This document shows positions 27,593 through 36,944 of a stretch of 64,000 nt of DNA, piece by piece. The DNA comes from an uncultured Pseudomonadota bacterium (GTDB lineage Bacteria; Myxococcota_A; Polyangia; Nannocystales; Nannocystaceae). Numbering within the stretch: position 1 is the stretch's first letter; the number at the start of each line of letters is the position of its first letter. Below the pieces are notes generated by a model. That model saw only the letters and a list, made by a program, of their open reading frames with translations. It was not told where the DNA came from and did not search any database. The stretch lies in NCBI GenBank assembly GCA_913061055.1, contig CAJXVA010000001.1, positions 53,062 through 117,061 on the forward strand. Direction: 5' to 3'. The position numbers and the translations under genes are program-made.

Positions 27593-29154
27593 GCTTCCTT
27601 GTTGCCGGAGACTCCAGCCTGGACGTGGGAGATCACCTCACCGATAGTTTTGGAGTCGAGCAGAACCGCAAGCTCCAGCGGGAACCCGAGTTCGCGCGTC
27701 ACCTCGGCGACCACCTCCATCGCGAGGAACGAGTCCCCACCGAGGTCGAAAAAGTCGTCCTCGCCGGTGGCCTCATCATTTCCCAGGTGGCGTCGAAAAA
27801 TGGCCAACACGAGTCGCGCAATCGGCTGTGAATCGGTCGACGCAGCGCGAGCACTGAGGTCGAGTGTCGCCAAGGCGTCCGTCAGCGTGCGTACGTGTTC
27901 TGGCGCGCCCCCCACGTGGATTCGCACGACACGAGCGTTGGGTTCGGGAAACGCGTGGCCCGGCATCACATACAAACCCACCTCCGCGAGCGCATCGCTG
28001 ACCCCGTACGAATCCAGTTCATCGGGGAGCGTGATGAGGGTGTAGTTCCCCGAGAAGTCGGTGATGGAGAACCGCGGGTGGGCGGCGACGAACGCCTCCA
28101 TGCGGACCCGATTCTCCCGAATGTGTTCGACGGTCTGGGGGTTGGGGACGAAGCCGCCGTCGCGCTCGATCCAGTGCATCGCCTTGACGATGCCCTCGAG
28201 GCTGAGACACAGAGGGAGCATCGGCTCGAGCTGCTGCGCGAACTCCGGATTGGAGTACAGGGCCACGCCCACCCGATGCTGCGACATGCCCTTGTACTTC
28301 GAGAACGAATGCAACACGACGAGGTTGACATGCGCATACTGGTCGAGAAGCTCTCGCGTAGAGACCTCGTCCTGGCAGTTGACGAGCGTACGATCGAGCA
28401 TGCACCACGTCCCCTCGGGGAGTGCGTCGAGGACACGACGAAGATCGGCGTCCGGAATGGCCACACCGGTGGGGTTGTTGGGTGTCACCAACACCGCAAC
28501 CGTCGGCTGTACAGCCTCGAGCGCCTCGATATACGAATCCGTGTCGAAGCGATGGTCGGCGGTCACCGGCACCGAGTGAATCGTCAGCCCCTTGGAGGCC
28601 GCCGAGTTGTAGTTCCGGAAGTACGTGGGCGTAGCAACGAGAACGCCGTGACCGGGCCGGGAGGACTCGAGCGCCTCCAGGCGCTCCCGCATCGCCGTAC
28701 GGTCGAGCATTTCATCATCGAGACATGCCGCGATTTCGGCGCTGCGTCGGGCTTCCCATGCCCTGGCGGACTCGGTTTCGAACAGCCGCGCAGCAGTGAA
28801 GACCGCGTCGATCGAGCCGTTGCTTCCGAAGTTCGGCTGCGCCTGGACGAAGTCCACACCCATCACCGTGGCAATCTGCTGACGCATGCTCAGCGTCGCC
28901 CGCAGCAGTTCCGGGTAGTACTCGCCCCGCTTGAGGTCAACGGCTCCGCACTCCCTGTGCAGCCGCTCCACGAATCCCTCGACCTCCGCGTCGTTGGACA
29001 TCAGACCACGTAGCTCTTCGAGCTGCGCCGTTGTAAATGGCGTGTCGAACCCGGTGTCCGTCGACGCCGATGTGGCCGCATGGGACACGGTCATCGCGGA
29101 ACGACCGGAGTGCTGTTTTCGGGAAACAGAGAGGTTTGTCTTCGTCGCGGTCAT
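27589..29154 (-). CDS. Aminotransferase (fold type I) fused to C-terminal peptidyl carrier protein
   Basis: VAVLVTPNNPTGVAIPDADLRR, VLHSFSKYKGMSQHRVG (PLP Lys), C-terminal DDFFDLGGDSFLAMEVVAEVTRELGFPLELAVLLDSKTIGEV (PCP). Confidence 0.9.
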   Translation of the reverse strand: MTATKTNLSVSRKQHSGRSAMTVSHAATSASTDTGFDTPFTTAQLEELRGLMSNDAEVEGFVERLHRECGAVDLKRGEYYPELLRATLSMRQQIATVMGVDFVQAQPNFGSNGSIDAVFTAARLFETESARAWEARRSAEIAACLDDEMLDRTAMRERLEALESSRPGHGVLVATPTYFRNYNSAASKGLTIHSVPVTADHRFDTDSYIEALEAVQPTVAVLVTPNNPTGVAIPDADLRRVLDALPEGTWCMLDRTLVNCQDEVSTRELLDQYAHVNLVVLHSFSKYKGMSQHRVGVALYSNPEFAQQLEPMLPLCLSLEGIVKAMHWIERDGGFVPNPQTVEHIRENRVRMEAFVAAHPRFSITDFSGNYTLITLPDELDSYGVSDALAEVGLYVMPGHAFPEPNARVVRIHVGGAPEHVRTLTDALATLDLSARAASTDSQPIARLVLAIFRRHLGNDEATGEDDFFDLGGDSFLAMEVVAEVTRELGFPLELAVLLDSKTIGEVISHVQAGVSGNKEA

Positions 29155-29408
29155 GTCGATCAGTCCCGAATCTCGGCAGGGTATTGAGGGGTAGACACGG
29201 CCGCCCCAAGACCTTGCAGAAGTTTTTCGCTTTTTCTTTTTTTGTCTCTGGAGCCCGCCGAACGCTTGCAAACGCGTCTTTATGGACTCATGTTCGCGCG
29301 CAGTTCTCGAGGGGCTGGCACAAACGAACGCTCAGCGCGCCTCGCTTATGCCGGGCGGACCGGGCCTGCGTTTGTCGAGCCCGCCCCCCCTACCGAAGTG
29401 AAAGAAAG
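29155..29408. promoter_or_regulatory. Divergent promoter region between the two arms of the NRPS cluster
   Basis: 254-bp intergenic region between divergent starts; T-rich tract gtttttcgctttttctttttttgtctctg near 29222-29250 in otherwise GC-rich DNA. Confidence 0.55.
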
Positions 29409-30491
29409 ATGGAATCCAACAACACCAGCGTCGTGAACTCGCACAACGAATGGGACCCGCTCGAAGAGATCATCGTGGGTCTCCTCGACGGAGGAGCCGA
29501 CCTCCCGTGGGAGATTGGACTCCAAGCCGTGATGCCCAAGGAAGACGTCGAGTCGTCGCGCGCTTTCCACCTCGACCGCGGCGGCAAGTCCATCGACCGG
29601 CACCGAACCGCCCCGGCGCTCAAGGAGCTCGCGGAGTTCATTCGAATCCTCGAAGGCGAAGGCGTGACCGTCAAGCGCCCCAAGCCGCTGGACCACTCCG
29701 AGTCTTTCGGAACGCCGCAGTGGCAGAGCCCCGGCGGCAACGTGCAGGCCGACCCCCGTGATGTCCTGCTGGTGATCGGGGACGAGATCATCGAGGCGAC
29801 AATGTCGTGGCGCTCGCGATACTTCGAGTTCCTCGCGTACCGGGACCTGATCAAGGACTACTTCAAACAGGGCGCGCGTTGGACCGCCGCACCCAAACCC
29901 CAGCTCACCGACGAACTCTACAAACACGACTACGTGCGCGGCGAAGAGTACGTCACCACCGAGTTCGAGCCGGTGTTCGACGCAGCCGACGTTGCGCGTT
30001 GCGGTCGAGACCTGTTCGTGCAGCGAAGCCACGTCACCAACCTGTTCGGGATCGAGTGGCTTCGACGACACCTCGGTGACGACTACCGCCTCCATGTCGT
30101 GGAGTTTGAAGACGACCGCGCCATTCACATCGACGCAACGTTCGTTCCGCTGTGCCCGGGCAAGATCCTCGTCAACCCGGATCGGCCCCTCAAGGCGGTT
30201 CCCGACGTGCTGAAGAACTCGAACTGGGAACTCCTGACAGCTCCGCGCTCGACGCTTCCAGAGAGCTACCCGCTGTATCGCAGCTTCCGGTGGCTCTCGA
30301 TGAACATGCTCTCCCTCGATGAAAAACGAATCATCGTGGAGAAGAGCGAAGAGCCGCTGATCAACGCACTCAAGGACTGGGGCTTCGAGCCCATTCCCTG
30401 TGCGTTCCGAAACAACTATCGCTTCGGCGGGAGCTTCCACTGTGCGACCGCAGACATCCGACGCACCGGAACCCTGCAGTCGTACTTCTAG
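29409..30491 (+). CDS. Amidinotransferase (L-arginine:glycine amidinotransferase-like)
   Basis: NSHNEWDPLEEIIVGLLDGG...GGNVQADPRDVLLVIGDEIIEATMSWRSRYFE...DGDRAIHIDATFVPL-type core (EDDRAIHIDATFVPLCPGKILVNP)...FGGSFHCATADIRRTG (catalytic Cys). Confidence 0.93.
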   Translation: MESNNTSVVNSHNEWDPLEEIIVGLLDGGADLPWEIGLQAVMPKEDVESSRAFHLDRGGKSIDRHRTAPALKELAEFIRILEGEGVTVKRPKPLDHSESFGTPQWQSPGGNVQADPRDVLLVIGDEIIEATMSWRSRYFEFLAYRDLIKDYFKQGARWTAAPKPQLTDELYKHDYVRGEEYVTTEFEPVFDAADVARCGRDLFVQRSHVTNLFGIEWLRRHLGDDYRLHVVEFEDDRAIHIDATFVPLCPGKILVNPDRPLKAVPDVLKNSNWELLTAPRSTLPESYPLYRSFRWLSMNMLSLDEKRIIVEKSEEPLINALKDWGFEPIPCAFRNNYRFGGSFHCATADIRRTGTLQSYF

Positions 30492-30516
30492 GGTCTGTCC
30501 CGACCACGGCGCCGCC

Positions 30517-33500
30517 ATGACCTCCGCTGACCATCCCGCCATGACCACGACTTCGTTTGACCTGGAGCTCCCGACCGGAATCTCGACGCCTCCCGCTGCC
30601 CTGGCCCTCGCGCTTCGGGTGACAGGGGTGGTCTCGGCGACGGACGTCGTGGTCTGTGCGCTGCGTGGAACAAGCACGCAGGTGCGCTCCGTCGACATCG
30701 CTGTGCAGACATGGTCACAGCTCGAAGCTCGTGCCCAGCTGGTGCTGTCGGCGGAGTCCACCCATCCACAAGGACCCGCGGATTCGCCATCGCTCGTCTT
30801 CCTCTCCACGCCGACCGCGACGCCGGTCGACATCGAGTCGGACCCCCTCGACGCACTCCACGTTTCCTTCGCGTGCGAGCCGGGTTCGCCACGAGCCCAG
30901 CTCCGAGTTCGTGCACCCGCGTCGGCCGCCTTTGCCGGATCGCTGGAAGAGGTTTTCCAGCAGGCGGTCGCGCAAGCGAAGGACCCCTCCCAGGGACCCC
31001 TGCGCGGCAGCCTGCTGTCGCACGCTCAGCGCGAGCGCATCGCGACCTACAACGACACCAGCCGGCTCTTCGACTCCCGCACCGTCATCGAGCGCGTCGA
31101 GCAACACGCACGCCAGACCCCCGACCGCGTCGCCGCCGCGGACGGAAACCAGACGCTGAGCTACGCCGCGCTCGCCGAACGTGCGGCCAAGATCGCGGGC
31201 CGCTTGCATGCGCAGGGCGTGACACGCGGCAGCCGGGTCGGGATTCATCTGCGCCGCGGCGTGGATCTTCTCGCGTGCCTTCTTGGGGTGATGAAGGCGG
31301 GCGCAGCCTACGTTCCGCTGGACCCCGAGTTTCCGAGCGACCGGCTCGCCTTCATGGTTGAAGACGCCGGCGTCGAGATCCTCTTGACCGAACATGCCCT
31401 GGTCGCGTCCGCGCCCTCGCACCCCGGAATCAACCTGGCGGTCGACGGTGAAGACCTCGACAGCTTCGAAGCGTGGCGGGGTGAGGGCAGCAGCGCGTCC
31501 AGCGTCGCGTACGTGCTCTACACCTCCGGGTCCACAGGGCGCCCCAAGGGTGTTGAGGTCCCCCACCGGGCGCTGAGCAACTTCTTGGCGTCGATGGCCG
31601 AAGTCCCCGGCCTGCATGCCGACGATGTACTGCTCGCAGCCACCAGCCTCTCGTTCGACATCGCTGGGCTCGAGCTCTACCTCCCTCTCATGGTCGGCGC
31701 CCAGGTCGTGATCACACCCAGCGGTGTCGCGTCCGACGGACACGCCCTGGCCAAGCAGCTGGATGTTGTACGCCCCACGGTGTTCCAGGCGACCCCCAGC
31801 GGGTATCGCTTGCTCCTCGCGGCTGGCTGGTCCGGAGATCCGTCGCTTCGGATCTTGTGCGGCGGCGAGCCGCTCCCCTCGGCGCTTGCCCAGTCTCTCC
31901 TCCCCTGCGGGGCCCAGCTGTGGAACCTCTACGGGCCCACCGAGACGACCATCTGGTCATCAGCACACCGCGTCACGTCTGCCGAAGCCCCGGTCTCGAT
32001 CGGGAGCCCGATCGCAAACACCACGTTCCACATCCTCGACCCACGCGGGCACGCCGTACCCATCGGCGTCTGTGGCGAACTCTACATCGGCGGTGCTGGA
32101 CTGGCGTGCGGCTACCTGGGACGCCCCGACCTCACCACCCGCGCCTTTGTGGACATCGAGGGCCGTCGTTTGTACCGAACCGGCGACCTCGCGCGACTGC
32201 ATGAAGACGGGACGTACGAACACCTCGGACGCACCGACCAGCAGGTCAAGGTTCGAGGCTTTCGAATCGAACTGGGAGAGGTCGAGGCCGCCTTGCAGAA
32301 GGTCCCCACGGTGACCGATGCGGTGGCCGTGGTTGACCGTCGCTGTGATGGGGGCAAGCTGCTCGCCTACGTCGCGTCTTCGGACCCCAACATCAACATG
32401 TACGAGGTGCGAAACCTGCTCGGGCAAACGCTTCCCGCCTACATGATCCCTGGCGCGTACGTCTTCCTCGAACAGCTCCCGCTCACCCCCAACGGCAAGG
32501 TCGACCGCAACGCGCTTCCCGCGGTCGAAAAGGTCTACATCGATGAAAGCGTCGACTTTGCGGCCCCCACCAATCCGCAGCAAGCGACGCTCGTCGCCGT
32601 TTGGCAGGAGGTCCTCGACCTCGACGCCGTGGGGATCGACGACAACTACTTCGCCCTCGGCGGAGACTCCATTCGCAGCGTTTCCATCATCACCCGGTTG
32701 CGCGAGGAAGGCCTGAGCACCACCGTCGGACAGCTCTTCGACACCCCGACGATCCGGACCCTCGCCGAGACCGTGGAGCTCACCGAGCGCGTCTCCTCGA
32801 CGTCCACCGAACCGTTTGCCTGGCTCTCTTCGGAGGACCGTGCACGGCTCCCCGAAGACGTGGTCGACGCATTCCCGTTGACCGCCCTTCAGGTCGGGAT
32901 GCTGCACGTGATGGCGTCACACGCCGACGCGCCGCTGTATCTCAACACGTTCGGATCGAGGATCGAGGGCCCATTCGATCTCGAGATGCTGCAGGGTGTG
33001 CTCTCGGACATGGTCCGGCGGCACCCCACCCTACGCTCCTCGATCGACACGGGGGCAAAGGGTGCCCAGCTGCAGCGCATCCACAACAACGCGACTCTGC
33101 CGCTCACGGTCGAGGATCTTCGGGGGCACGCGCCTGTGCAACAGCGACAGGCCGTCGACGCTTGGATGCAACAAGAGCGGCTGACCGCGTTCGACCTCGA
33201 ACGAGGTCCACTGGTCCGCTTCCACATTGTCCGGCTCGAAGAGAACACGTTCTCTCTGCTCCACACCACCCACCATGCGCTCTTCGATGGCTGGAGCACC
33301 TCGGCGATGGTGACGGAGATCGTCCACCGCTACGACGCCGCTCTCGCCGGGCAACCGTCCGACGCATCGGAGCCCCTGCTCGAACCGCTGCGTGCCCGCG
33401 CTGCGCTGGAACACGAGGCGAGCCACTGCGAGGACAACCGGCGCTTCTGGGAGGACGCCATGGCCGACGTTGCCCATGCGTCCTTACCCGAGTCGTGGCA

Positions 33501-35934
33501 CGTCGACAGCTGGACACAGCACCACACCAGCGTCCCTCTGCCCCCGTTGCTCGTCCAGCGGCTGCGCGGCCTCGCCGAGACCACCCAGACCTCGATGCAG
33601 GCGGTCATCCTCGCCGGACACGTCGCAGTGATGGCGTACCTGACCGGGCAAGACGACGTCGTCACCGGAGTCTCGGTTTCCGGTCGCCCCGAAGTCGCGG
33701 ACGCAGACCAGTCACTAGGGCTTTTTCTCAACACGGCTGCCCTTCGCCAGAGCGCCAGCGCGGCCTCCTGGCGTGCCCTCGTCGAACGCACCCACCTCAC
33801 CCAGCGTGCCGTCGCCCGTCATGGCCTCTACCCGCTGAGCAAGGCTCGCCCCGGTGGCAGCGGCACGTTTGTCTCGCTTCTCAACTTCATGGACTTCCAC
33901 GTCTTCGACCGCGCCCGAGGGCTGCCGAGGGCGCGGCTGGTCGACAGCGAAGGAGGCGCCATCGATGCGGCCCAGTCCTTCGCGATGACGGAGATCCCCC
34001 TGGAAGTCGATGTCTGCCTCGAAGACGTCGATGGACAAGCCTCGCTGCAACTGCTCGCGCACCATATGAGCCCGGAGACTGTGGAGCGCATCGGCGGCTA
34101 CTACCTCAGAGCGCTGCACGCGATGGCGATGGATGCTGATCAGGCCCCGCAGCAAGCTGAACTCCTCTCTCCGCAGGAGGAGCAGCAGCTCGATGGGTTT
34201 GCGACCGCACCTGCACACAGAGCCCCGCTCGAGCATCCGCCCCACCACTGGCTGCGGCACTGGGCCCAAGAGACCCCGGATGCGGTCGCGGTTGCGGACG
34301 AGGATGGCGACCTCACCTACGCAGCACTGCATGACCGCGTGCGAGCCATCGCCGGCAGTCTGCACGCTCTGGGCGTAGGGTACGGCGACCGAGTCGGCAT
34401 TCTCCACCCGAGGAACACGGATCTGCTCGCGTGCTTGCTGGCGGTCCACACCGTGGGCGCGGCCTACGTTCCCTTGGACCCAAGTCACCCGACCCAGCGT
34501 CTTGCCTTTACCTTCGACGACGCCGCAACCGACCTCGTGCTCACCCGGAGCGAGCTGCTCGGCGCGGTGCCCGACCGACTCCGCACGGTGTGTCTCGATG
34601 AGCCCCTGCCCGGCACGGCGTTCGACTCGGGACCGGCGCTCTCTCCCGAAGACGCCGCGTACCTGCTCTACACTTCGGGCTCAACCGGCACCCCCAAGGG
34701 CGCCGTCATCACCCACGGCGCGGTCGCCAACCTGCTCGCCTCGATGCAGCATGAGCCGGGCATGACGTCTCGCGACGTGGGTCTGGCGATTGCCAGCGTC
34801 GCCTTCGATATGGCGACCGCCGATCTGTTCGTCCCCCTGAGCGTGGGTGCACAGGTCCACCTCGCCAGCAGCGCGACCGTCTCCGACGGGTTCGCCCTCG
34901 CCAACCTCATCGAGCGGGCCCAGCCCACGATCATGCACGCAACCCCGAGCGCGTGCCGCATGCTGCTGGCCGCGGACTGGGCGGGCTTGTCATCGTTGCG
35001 GCTGTGTTGCGGAGGCGAGGCGCTCCCTCCTCCTCTGGCGAAGCGGCTTCTTGGACGTGTCAAGGCGCTGTGGAACGGATACGGCCCGACCGAGTGCACC
35101 GTCTACACCACGTTTCAGCGAGTCACAGACACCGGCGGTTCCACCATTCCGATCGGCCGCCCCATCAGTGGAGCGACGCTCCACGTTCTCGATCCCCACG
35201 AACGCCGGGTCCCGGTCGGCGTTGCTGGAGAACTCTGGATCGGCGGCGCTGGCCTGGCTCGCGGCTACCACGCACGGCCCGAACTGACCGAGGAGAAGTT
35301 CATCTCCCGACCGGAGCAGCCGCGGCGGTACCGAACCGGAGACCGCGTCCGCATCCTCGACGACGGGGCATTCGATCACCGCGCCCGAATCGACCACCAG
35401 GTCAAGATCCGAGGACACCGGATCGAGCTCGGCGAGATCGAGCATGCGCTCGAGCGGTGCGCCTCCATCCGGGCAGCCACCGTGCTCATCGAAACCGAAA
35501 CCGAAGGCGCCCGCCTCGTCGGGTACGTCGTCGGGGAAGACAGCAGCGCGGACGCCCTGCGCACCGCCTTGAGACAGACGCTCCCCGCGTACATGATCCC
35601 CGCCGCCTTCGTGATTCTCGACGCGCTCCCGATGACGCCAAACGGGAAGGTCGATCGCGCAGCGCTCGGTGCAATGCGGCCTCACGACGAAACCGCCGAG
35701 CATGGTTTTTCTGCGCCGCGCTCGTCGGTCGAGCGGACGCTGGCCAGCATTTGGACGGAGGTCCTTGGGGTCGAGCGCGTCGGGATCGACGACGATTTCT
35801 TCGCCCTCGGCGGCGACTCGATTCACTCGGTCCACATCCTCGCCAAAGCGAAGGCCCAGGGGGTGCTGCTTCCGACCGCCGCACTCTTCGACACTCCAAC
35901 GATTCGGGAGCTGGTCGAGGACCTCAGTCTTTGA
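30517..35934 (+). CDS. Nonribosomal peptide synthetase, A-PCP-C-A-PCP
   Basis: A1 ~31.1-32.5 kb (YTSGSTGRPKGVE, NLYGPTETT); PCP1 LGGDSIRS ~32.65 kb; C HHALFDGWS ~33.27 kb; A2 ~34.25-35.65 kb (YTSGSTGTPKGAV, NGYGPTECT); PCP2 LGGDSIHS ~35.81 kb. ~170 residues before A1 look like a remnant of a C domain. No TE. Confidence 0.95.
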   Translation: MTSADHPAMTTTSFDLELPTGISTPPAALALALRVTGVVSATDVVVCALRGTSTQVRSVDIAVQTWSQLEARAQLVLSAESTHPQGPADSPSLVFLSTPTATPVDIESDPLDALHVSFACEPGSPRAQLRVRAPASAAFAGSLEEVFQQAVAQAKDPSQGPLRGSLLSHAQRERIATYNDTSRLFDSRTVIERVEQHARQTPDRVAAADGNQTLSYAALAERAAKIAGRLHAQGVTRGSRVGIHLRRGVDLLACLLGVMKAGAAYVPLDPEFPSDRLAFMVEDAGVEILLTEHALVASAPSHPGINLAVDGEDLDSFEAWRGEGSSASSVAYVLYTSGSTGRPKGVEVPHRALSNFLASMAEVPGLHADDVLLAATSLSFDIAGLELYLPLMVGAQVVITPSGVASDGHALAKQLDVVRPTVFQATPSGYRLLLAAGWSGDPSLRILCGGEPLPSALAQSLLPCGAQLWNLYGPTETTIWSSAHRVTSAEAPVSIGSPIANTTFHILDPRGHAVPIGVCGELYIGGAGLACGYLGRPDLTTRAFVDIEGRRLYRTGDLARLHEDGTYEHLGRTDQQVKVRGFRIELGEVEAALQKVPTVTDAVAVVDRRCDGGKLLAYVASSDPNINMYEVRNLLGQTLPAYMIPGAYVFLEQLPLTPNGKVDRNALPAVEKVYIDESVDFAAPTNPQQATLVAVWQEVLDLDAVGIDDNYFALGGDSIRSVSIITRLREEGLSTTVGQLFDTPTIRTLAETVELTERVSSTSTEPFAWLSSEDRARLPEDVVDAFPLTALQVGMLHVMASHADAPLYLNTFGSRIEGPFDLEMLQGVLSDMVRRHPTLRSSIDTGAKGAQLQRIHNNATLPLTVEDLRGHAPVQQRQAVDAWMQQERLTAFDLERGPLVRFHIVRLEENTFSLLHTTHHALFDGWSTSAMVTEIVHRYDAALAGQPSDASEPLLEPLRARAALEHEASHCEDNRRFWEDAMADVAHASLPESWHVDSWTQHHTSVPLPPLLVQRLRGLAETTQTSMQAVILAGHVAVMAYLTGQDDVVTGVSVSGRPEVADADQSLGLFLNTAALRQSASAASWRALVERTHLTQRAVARHGLYPLSKARPGGSGTFVSLLNFMDFHVFDRARGLPRARLVDSEGGAIDAAQSFAMTEIPLEVDVCLEDVDGQASLQLLAHHMSPETVERIGGYYLRALHAMAMDADQAPQQAELLSPQEEQQLDGFATAPAHRAPLEHPPHHWLRHWAQETPDAVAVADEDGDLTYAALHDRVRAIAGSLHALGVGYGDRVGILHPRNTDLLACLLAVHTVGAAYVPLDPSHPTQRLAFTFDDAATDLVLTRSELLGAVPDRLRTVCLDEPLPGTAFDSGPALSPEDAAYLLYTSGSTGTPKGAVITHGAVANLLASMQHEPGMTSRDVGLAIASVAFDMATADLFVPLSVGAQVHLASSATVSDGFALANLIERAQPTIMHATPSACRMLLAADWAGLSSLRLCCGGEALPPPLAKRLLGRVKALWNGYGPTECTVYTTFQRVTDTGGSTIPIGRPISGATLHVLDPHERRVPVGVAGELWIGGAGLARGYHARPELTEEKFISRPEQPRRYRTGDRVRILDDGAFDHRARIDHQVKIRGHRIELGEIEHALERCASIRAATVLIETETEGARLVGYVVGEDSSADALRTALRQTLPAYMIPAAFVILDALPMTPNGKVDRAALGAMRPHDETAEHGFSAPRSSVERTLASIWTEVLGVERVGIDDDFFALGGDSIHSVHILAKAKAQGVLLPTAALFDTPTIRELVEDLSL

Positions 35935-36841
35935 CGTCGCTGACCTCGCTCTCGAACAACCCCTGAAGGCTCAGATCGACCCGGCTCTCGACCAGCGCAA
36001 TGAGTTCGTCGGCCTGGTCTCGTCCGCCGAGTTCCGCCACCGCATTTCCTTCGAACAATGACAGGAGCTCCTCGCGCGCGGTCGACAGCCAGCGCGACAT
36101 GGTCGACTCGTGCACCTTGTAGACCCGAGCGAGGGCGGTCGCCGGGATACTGTCCAGGTACCGCATCCGAAGGATGGTCCGCTCGCGCCGGGAAAGGGCG
36201 CGAAAGGAGGTGCGCAGCAACAACTGGAACTGCGCGCGTCGCCGCGGGTCGTGCTTGTGCATCTGCACGGGCCGCGCCACGAGCCCATCGAGGAGCTCTT
36301 CGACCGGCTCGTGCGCACGAGCGTCGCGCTCTCCGTTGAGGACCAGCCGCGCGGTCACGGTTCGAATCCAACCCCGGAGTCGTCCGCGTCCGTGAAACTC
36401 CTGAATCCGGGGAGGCTTGGGGGGCTCTCCCACCAGCATCCGTACGCACGCCTGCTGCCGATACTCCGCGCGGCGATCGGCATCCAAGGAAAACCGTCGA
36501 AGCGCGCGATCAACTTCCGGCATGTAGCTCTCCTCAAACACCGCGAGCGCGCCGACATCCCCTTCCGAAAGCGCCGCGACGAGAAGCTGCTCTTCGGGGT
36601 CGAGACCCGAGAAGGCATCGCCGTAGCTCGACGGCTCGAGAGATGCACAGACCGTCTGAACCCGAACCGCCCACGCTTGGGGCGAAGCGCGCACCTCCGG
36701 AAGCGCCTCGTGCGCCCGCTCGATGCATTCAGCAAGCGCAGTGGAGATAGACGCGAGACCGACGAATCCACCGGCGCGAAGAGCGGTGAATACCTCCTCT
36801 GGCTTCGGGCCCACGGGCGAGTTCTGCACTGATTCGAGCAC
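35924..36841 (-). CDS. RNA polymerase sigma-70 family factor (Myxococcales-type)
   Basis: RGRLRGWIRTVTARLVLNGERDAR...FQLLLRTSFRALSRRERTILRMRYLDSIPATALARVYKVHESTMSRWLSTAREEL. Start uncertain (GTG 36841 or 36829). Confidence 0.85.
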   Translation of the reverse strand: MLESVQNSPVGPKPEEVFTALRAGGFVGLASISTALAECIERAHEALPEVRASPQAWAVRVQTVCASLEPSSYGDAFSGLDPEEQLLVAALSEGDVGALAVFEESYMPEVDRALRRFSLDADRRAEYRQQACVRMLVGEPPKPPRIQEFHGRGRLRGWIRTVTARLVLNGERDARAHEPVEELLDGLVARPVQMHKHDPRRRAQFQLLLRTSFRALSRRERTILRMRYLDSIPATALARVYKVHESTMSRWLSTAREELLSLFEGNAVAELGGRDQADELIALVESRVDLSLQGLFESEVSDVKD

Positions 36842-36878
36842 GTGTGCACGAGCTTTGTTTGTAGGAGTGCGGCGCGCG

Positions 36879-36896
36879 CTGTGGAGCACACCACAG
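36879..36896. promoter_or_regulatory. Inverted repeat CTGTGG-N6-CCACAG in sigma/kinase divergent promoter
   Basis: ctgtggagcacaccacag, perfect 6-bp arms. Confidence 0.45.
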
Positions 36897-36901
36897 AAAC
36901 T

Positions 36902-36914
36902 ACATGTCGCATGT
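36902..36914. promoter_or_regulatory. Inverted repeat ACATG-TCG-CATGT in sigma/kinase divergent promoter
   Basis: acatgtcgcatgt, perfect 5-bp arms, 30 bp upstream of the kinase ATG. Confidence 0.4.
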
Positions 36915-36944
36915 TGTATGAGGGGAACGGTTCGAGCCGCCGCG

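Noticed and set aside
29409-30491. Alternative reading as arginine deiminase or dimethylargininase
   Set aside because: Length and the C-terminal GGSFHCATADIRR motif fit the arginine:glycine amidinotransferase group better; assay still needed.
29346-30833. 495-aa minus-strand ORF
   Set aside because: Antisense to the amidinotransferase and would read through the divergent promoter region.
32601-34139. 512-aa plus-strand ORF
   Set aside because: Off-frame shadow inside the NRPS; Arg/Pro-rich with no domain motifs.
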